This document shows, in pieces, positions 63,368 to 64,000 of a stretch of 64,000 nt of DNA (positions are counted from its first letter, which is position 1; every line of letters starts with the position of its first letter). Where the stretch lies: positions 186,001 to 250,000 of the forward strand of contig NZ_AWFH01000001.1 of assembly GCF_000682715.1 (NCBI RefSeq). Direction: 5' to 3'. The position numbers were made by a program, and so were the translations under genes. The notes beneath the pieces were generated by a model. The model had not been told where the DNA came from and did not search any database. It was given only the letters and a program-made list of their open reading frames with translations. The stretch is from Hyphomonas atlantica corrig. Its GTDB lineage: Bacteria; Pseudomonadota; Alphaproteobacteria; Caulobacterales; Hyphomonadaceae.

Positions 63368-64000
63368 CTACATTGCCGAAATGCCGCCATCCACCTTCAA
63401 TTCAATCCCTGTGACGAGTTTGGACTCATCCGATGCGAGATAGAGCACGGCATAGGCGATATCGTCCGGCTCCCCCACCTTGCCGAGCGGGATCTGGCGG
63501 CCGAGCTTGGCGAGGGCTTCTTCCTCACCGAACATTTCCTTGGTGCGGTCCAGGATTGGCGTGTTGATGAAGACCGGATGCACGGAATTACACCGGATCT
63601 GGCCGCCAGTCGACTTGGCGCAATGCAGCGCGATGGATTTGGAGATGTGGCGCACCGCCGCCTTCGCCGTGTTGTAGGAAACATAGTTCCCGCTGGCGAT
63701 GATTCCGGCAATCGACGAGATATTGATGATCGAGCCGAGGCCGTGATCGCGCATCATCGGGATTGCGTATTTGCAGCCGAGAAAGATCGAATCCACGTCA
63801 ACGGTCTGGACGTGTTTGAAGGTCTCATAGTCCTCATCCTCAACCGAGCCGAGCGAACCGATACCGGCATTGTTGACCAGCACGTTGAGGCCGCCCATCG
63901 CGTCATAGGCGCCTTTCAGGACTTCCTGCCAGCGGTCGCCATCGGTGACGTCATGCTGGTAGGCGAAGGCCGTGCCTGCGCCATGTTCTTCATTGATGGA
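63368..64000 (-). CDS. SDR family oxidoreductase, 5' part beyond the window
   Basis: The frame is open to the right-hand edge (residues SINEEHGAGTAFAYQHDVTD precede the first in-window Met), so the N-terminal cofactor loop is missing. Visible motifs: LNVLVNNAGIGSLGSVEDEDYETF, NISSIAGI with the catalytic Ser, and YVSYNTAKAAVRHISKSIALHCA with Tyr-x3-Lys. The end, GKVGEPDDIAYAVLYLASDESKLVTGIELKVDGGISAM, is FabG-like. The ALHCAKSTGGQIRCNSVHP region matches SDRs annotated as 3-alpha/20-beta-hydroxysteroid or cyclopentanol dehydrogenase-like. Substrate unknown. Confidence 0.86.
   Translation of the reverse strand, partial: SINEEHGAGTAFAYQHDVTDGDRWQEVLKGAYDAMGGLNVLVNNAGIGSLGSVEDEDYETFKHVQTVDVDSIFLGCKYAIPMMRDHGLGSIINISSIAGIIASGNYVSYNTAKAAVRHISKSIALHCAKSTGGQIRCNSVHPVFINTPILDRTKEMFGEEEALAKLGRQIPLGKVGEPDDIAYAVLYLASDESKLVTGIELKVDGGISAM

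Noticed and set aside
1-64000. tRNA/rRNA genes, insertion sequences, integrons, CRISPR arrays
   Set aside because: Read for cloverleaf-like segments, transposase frames, terminal repeats and regularly spaced direct repeats; none were seen by eye, though a covariance-model scan would be more sensitive for tRNAs.

Overview
The window looks like chromosomal core from a dimorphic, stalked-bacterium-type alphaproteobacterium, most likely Hyphomonadaceae/Maricaulales. This is inferred from gene content: a DivL-type pseudokinase with Tyr in place of the phospho-His, a CtrA-type TTAA-N7-TTAA box in its upstream region, a bactofilin, a large OAR-type TonB receptor, many lipoproteins and GC-rich, tightly packed genes. 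I see no tRNA, rRNA, insertion sequence, prophage or CRISPR array. Both ends cut genes: a serine hydrolase at the left edge and an SDR oxidoreductase at the right edge.

Layout. 1-7.9 kb: serine hydrolase, Mrp ATPase, the HflK-HflC-DUF2065 membrane protease regulator set, a DegP-like protease, SerB and MiaA. 7.9-12.3 kb: branched-chain amino acid block (leader peptide/attenuator, ilvB, ilvH, a secreted protein of unknown role, ilvC). 12.3-17.1 kb: GH25 lipoprotein, bactofilin, Sel1-repeat protein, SDR, methyltransferase-like lipoprotein, YghU-type GST. 17.2-22.2 kb: divL, an EF-hand protein, and the agmatine-to-putrescine pair aguA/aguB. 22.3-28 kb: TonB receptor, GT39 glycosyltransferase, periplasmic MsrA. 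28.2-35.2 kb: pbpC and a thioester alpha-2-macroglobulin. 35.4-41.9 kb: DUF454, a CarF/plasmanylethanolamine-desaturase-like enzyme behind a repeated operator-like sequence, SDR, bioB, VTT membrane protein, leuA with its own Leu-rich leader, EamA transporter. 41.9-46.4 kb: a two-TM coiled-coil protein (possible polarity factor), a 47-residue membrane protein, an orphan Hpt protein, chorismate mutase, a TM-helix-repeat channel-like protein. 46.4-46.9 kb: intergenic region with a strongly structured RNA candidate. 46.9-57 kb: methyltransferase, the sucCDAB TCA operon, MFS transporter, PhoD. 57-64 kb: DUF2306/DUF2141 pair divergent from a membrane LytTR regulator, the yggT-yggU-folD-HNH operon, a second MFS gene behind an attenuator-like leader, VOC protein, lipoprotein, SDR.

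Functional themes. ilvBH, ilvC and leuA supply most committed steps of Val/Ile/Leu synthesis, and two independent leader peptides rich in the end-product codons suggest ribosome-mediated control of both loci. DivL, the CtrA box, the Hpt protein, bactofilin and the TipN-like architecture fit a CtrA-controlled polar cell cycle. PbpC with alpha-2-macroglobulin, DegP, HflKC, MsrA and GH25 form an envelope maintenance theme. The most novel-looking items are non-coding: the two leaders, the structured RNA at about 46.7-46.84 kb, the MFS leader at 60.83-60.87 kb, and the paired operator upstream of the desaturase.
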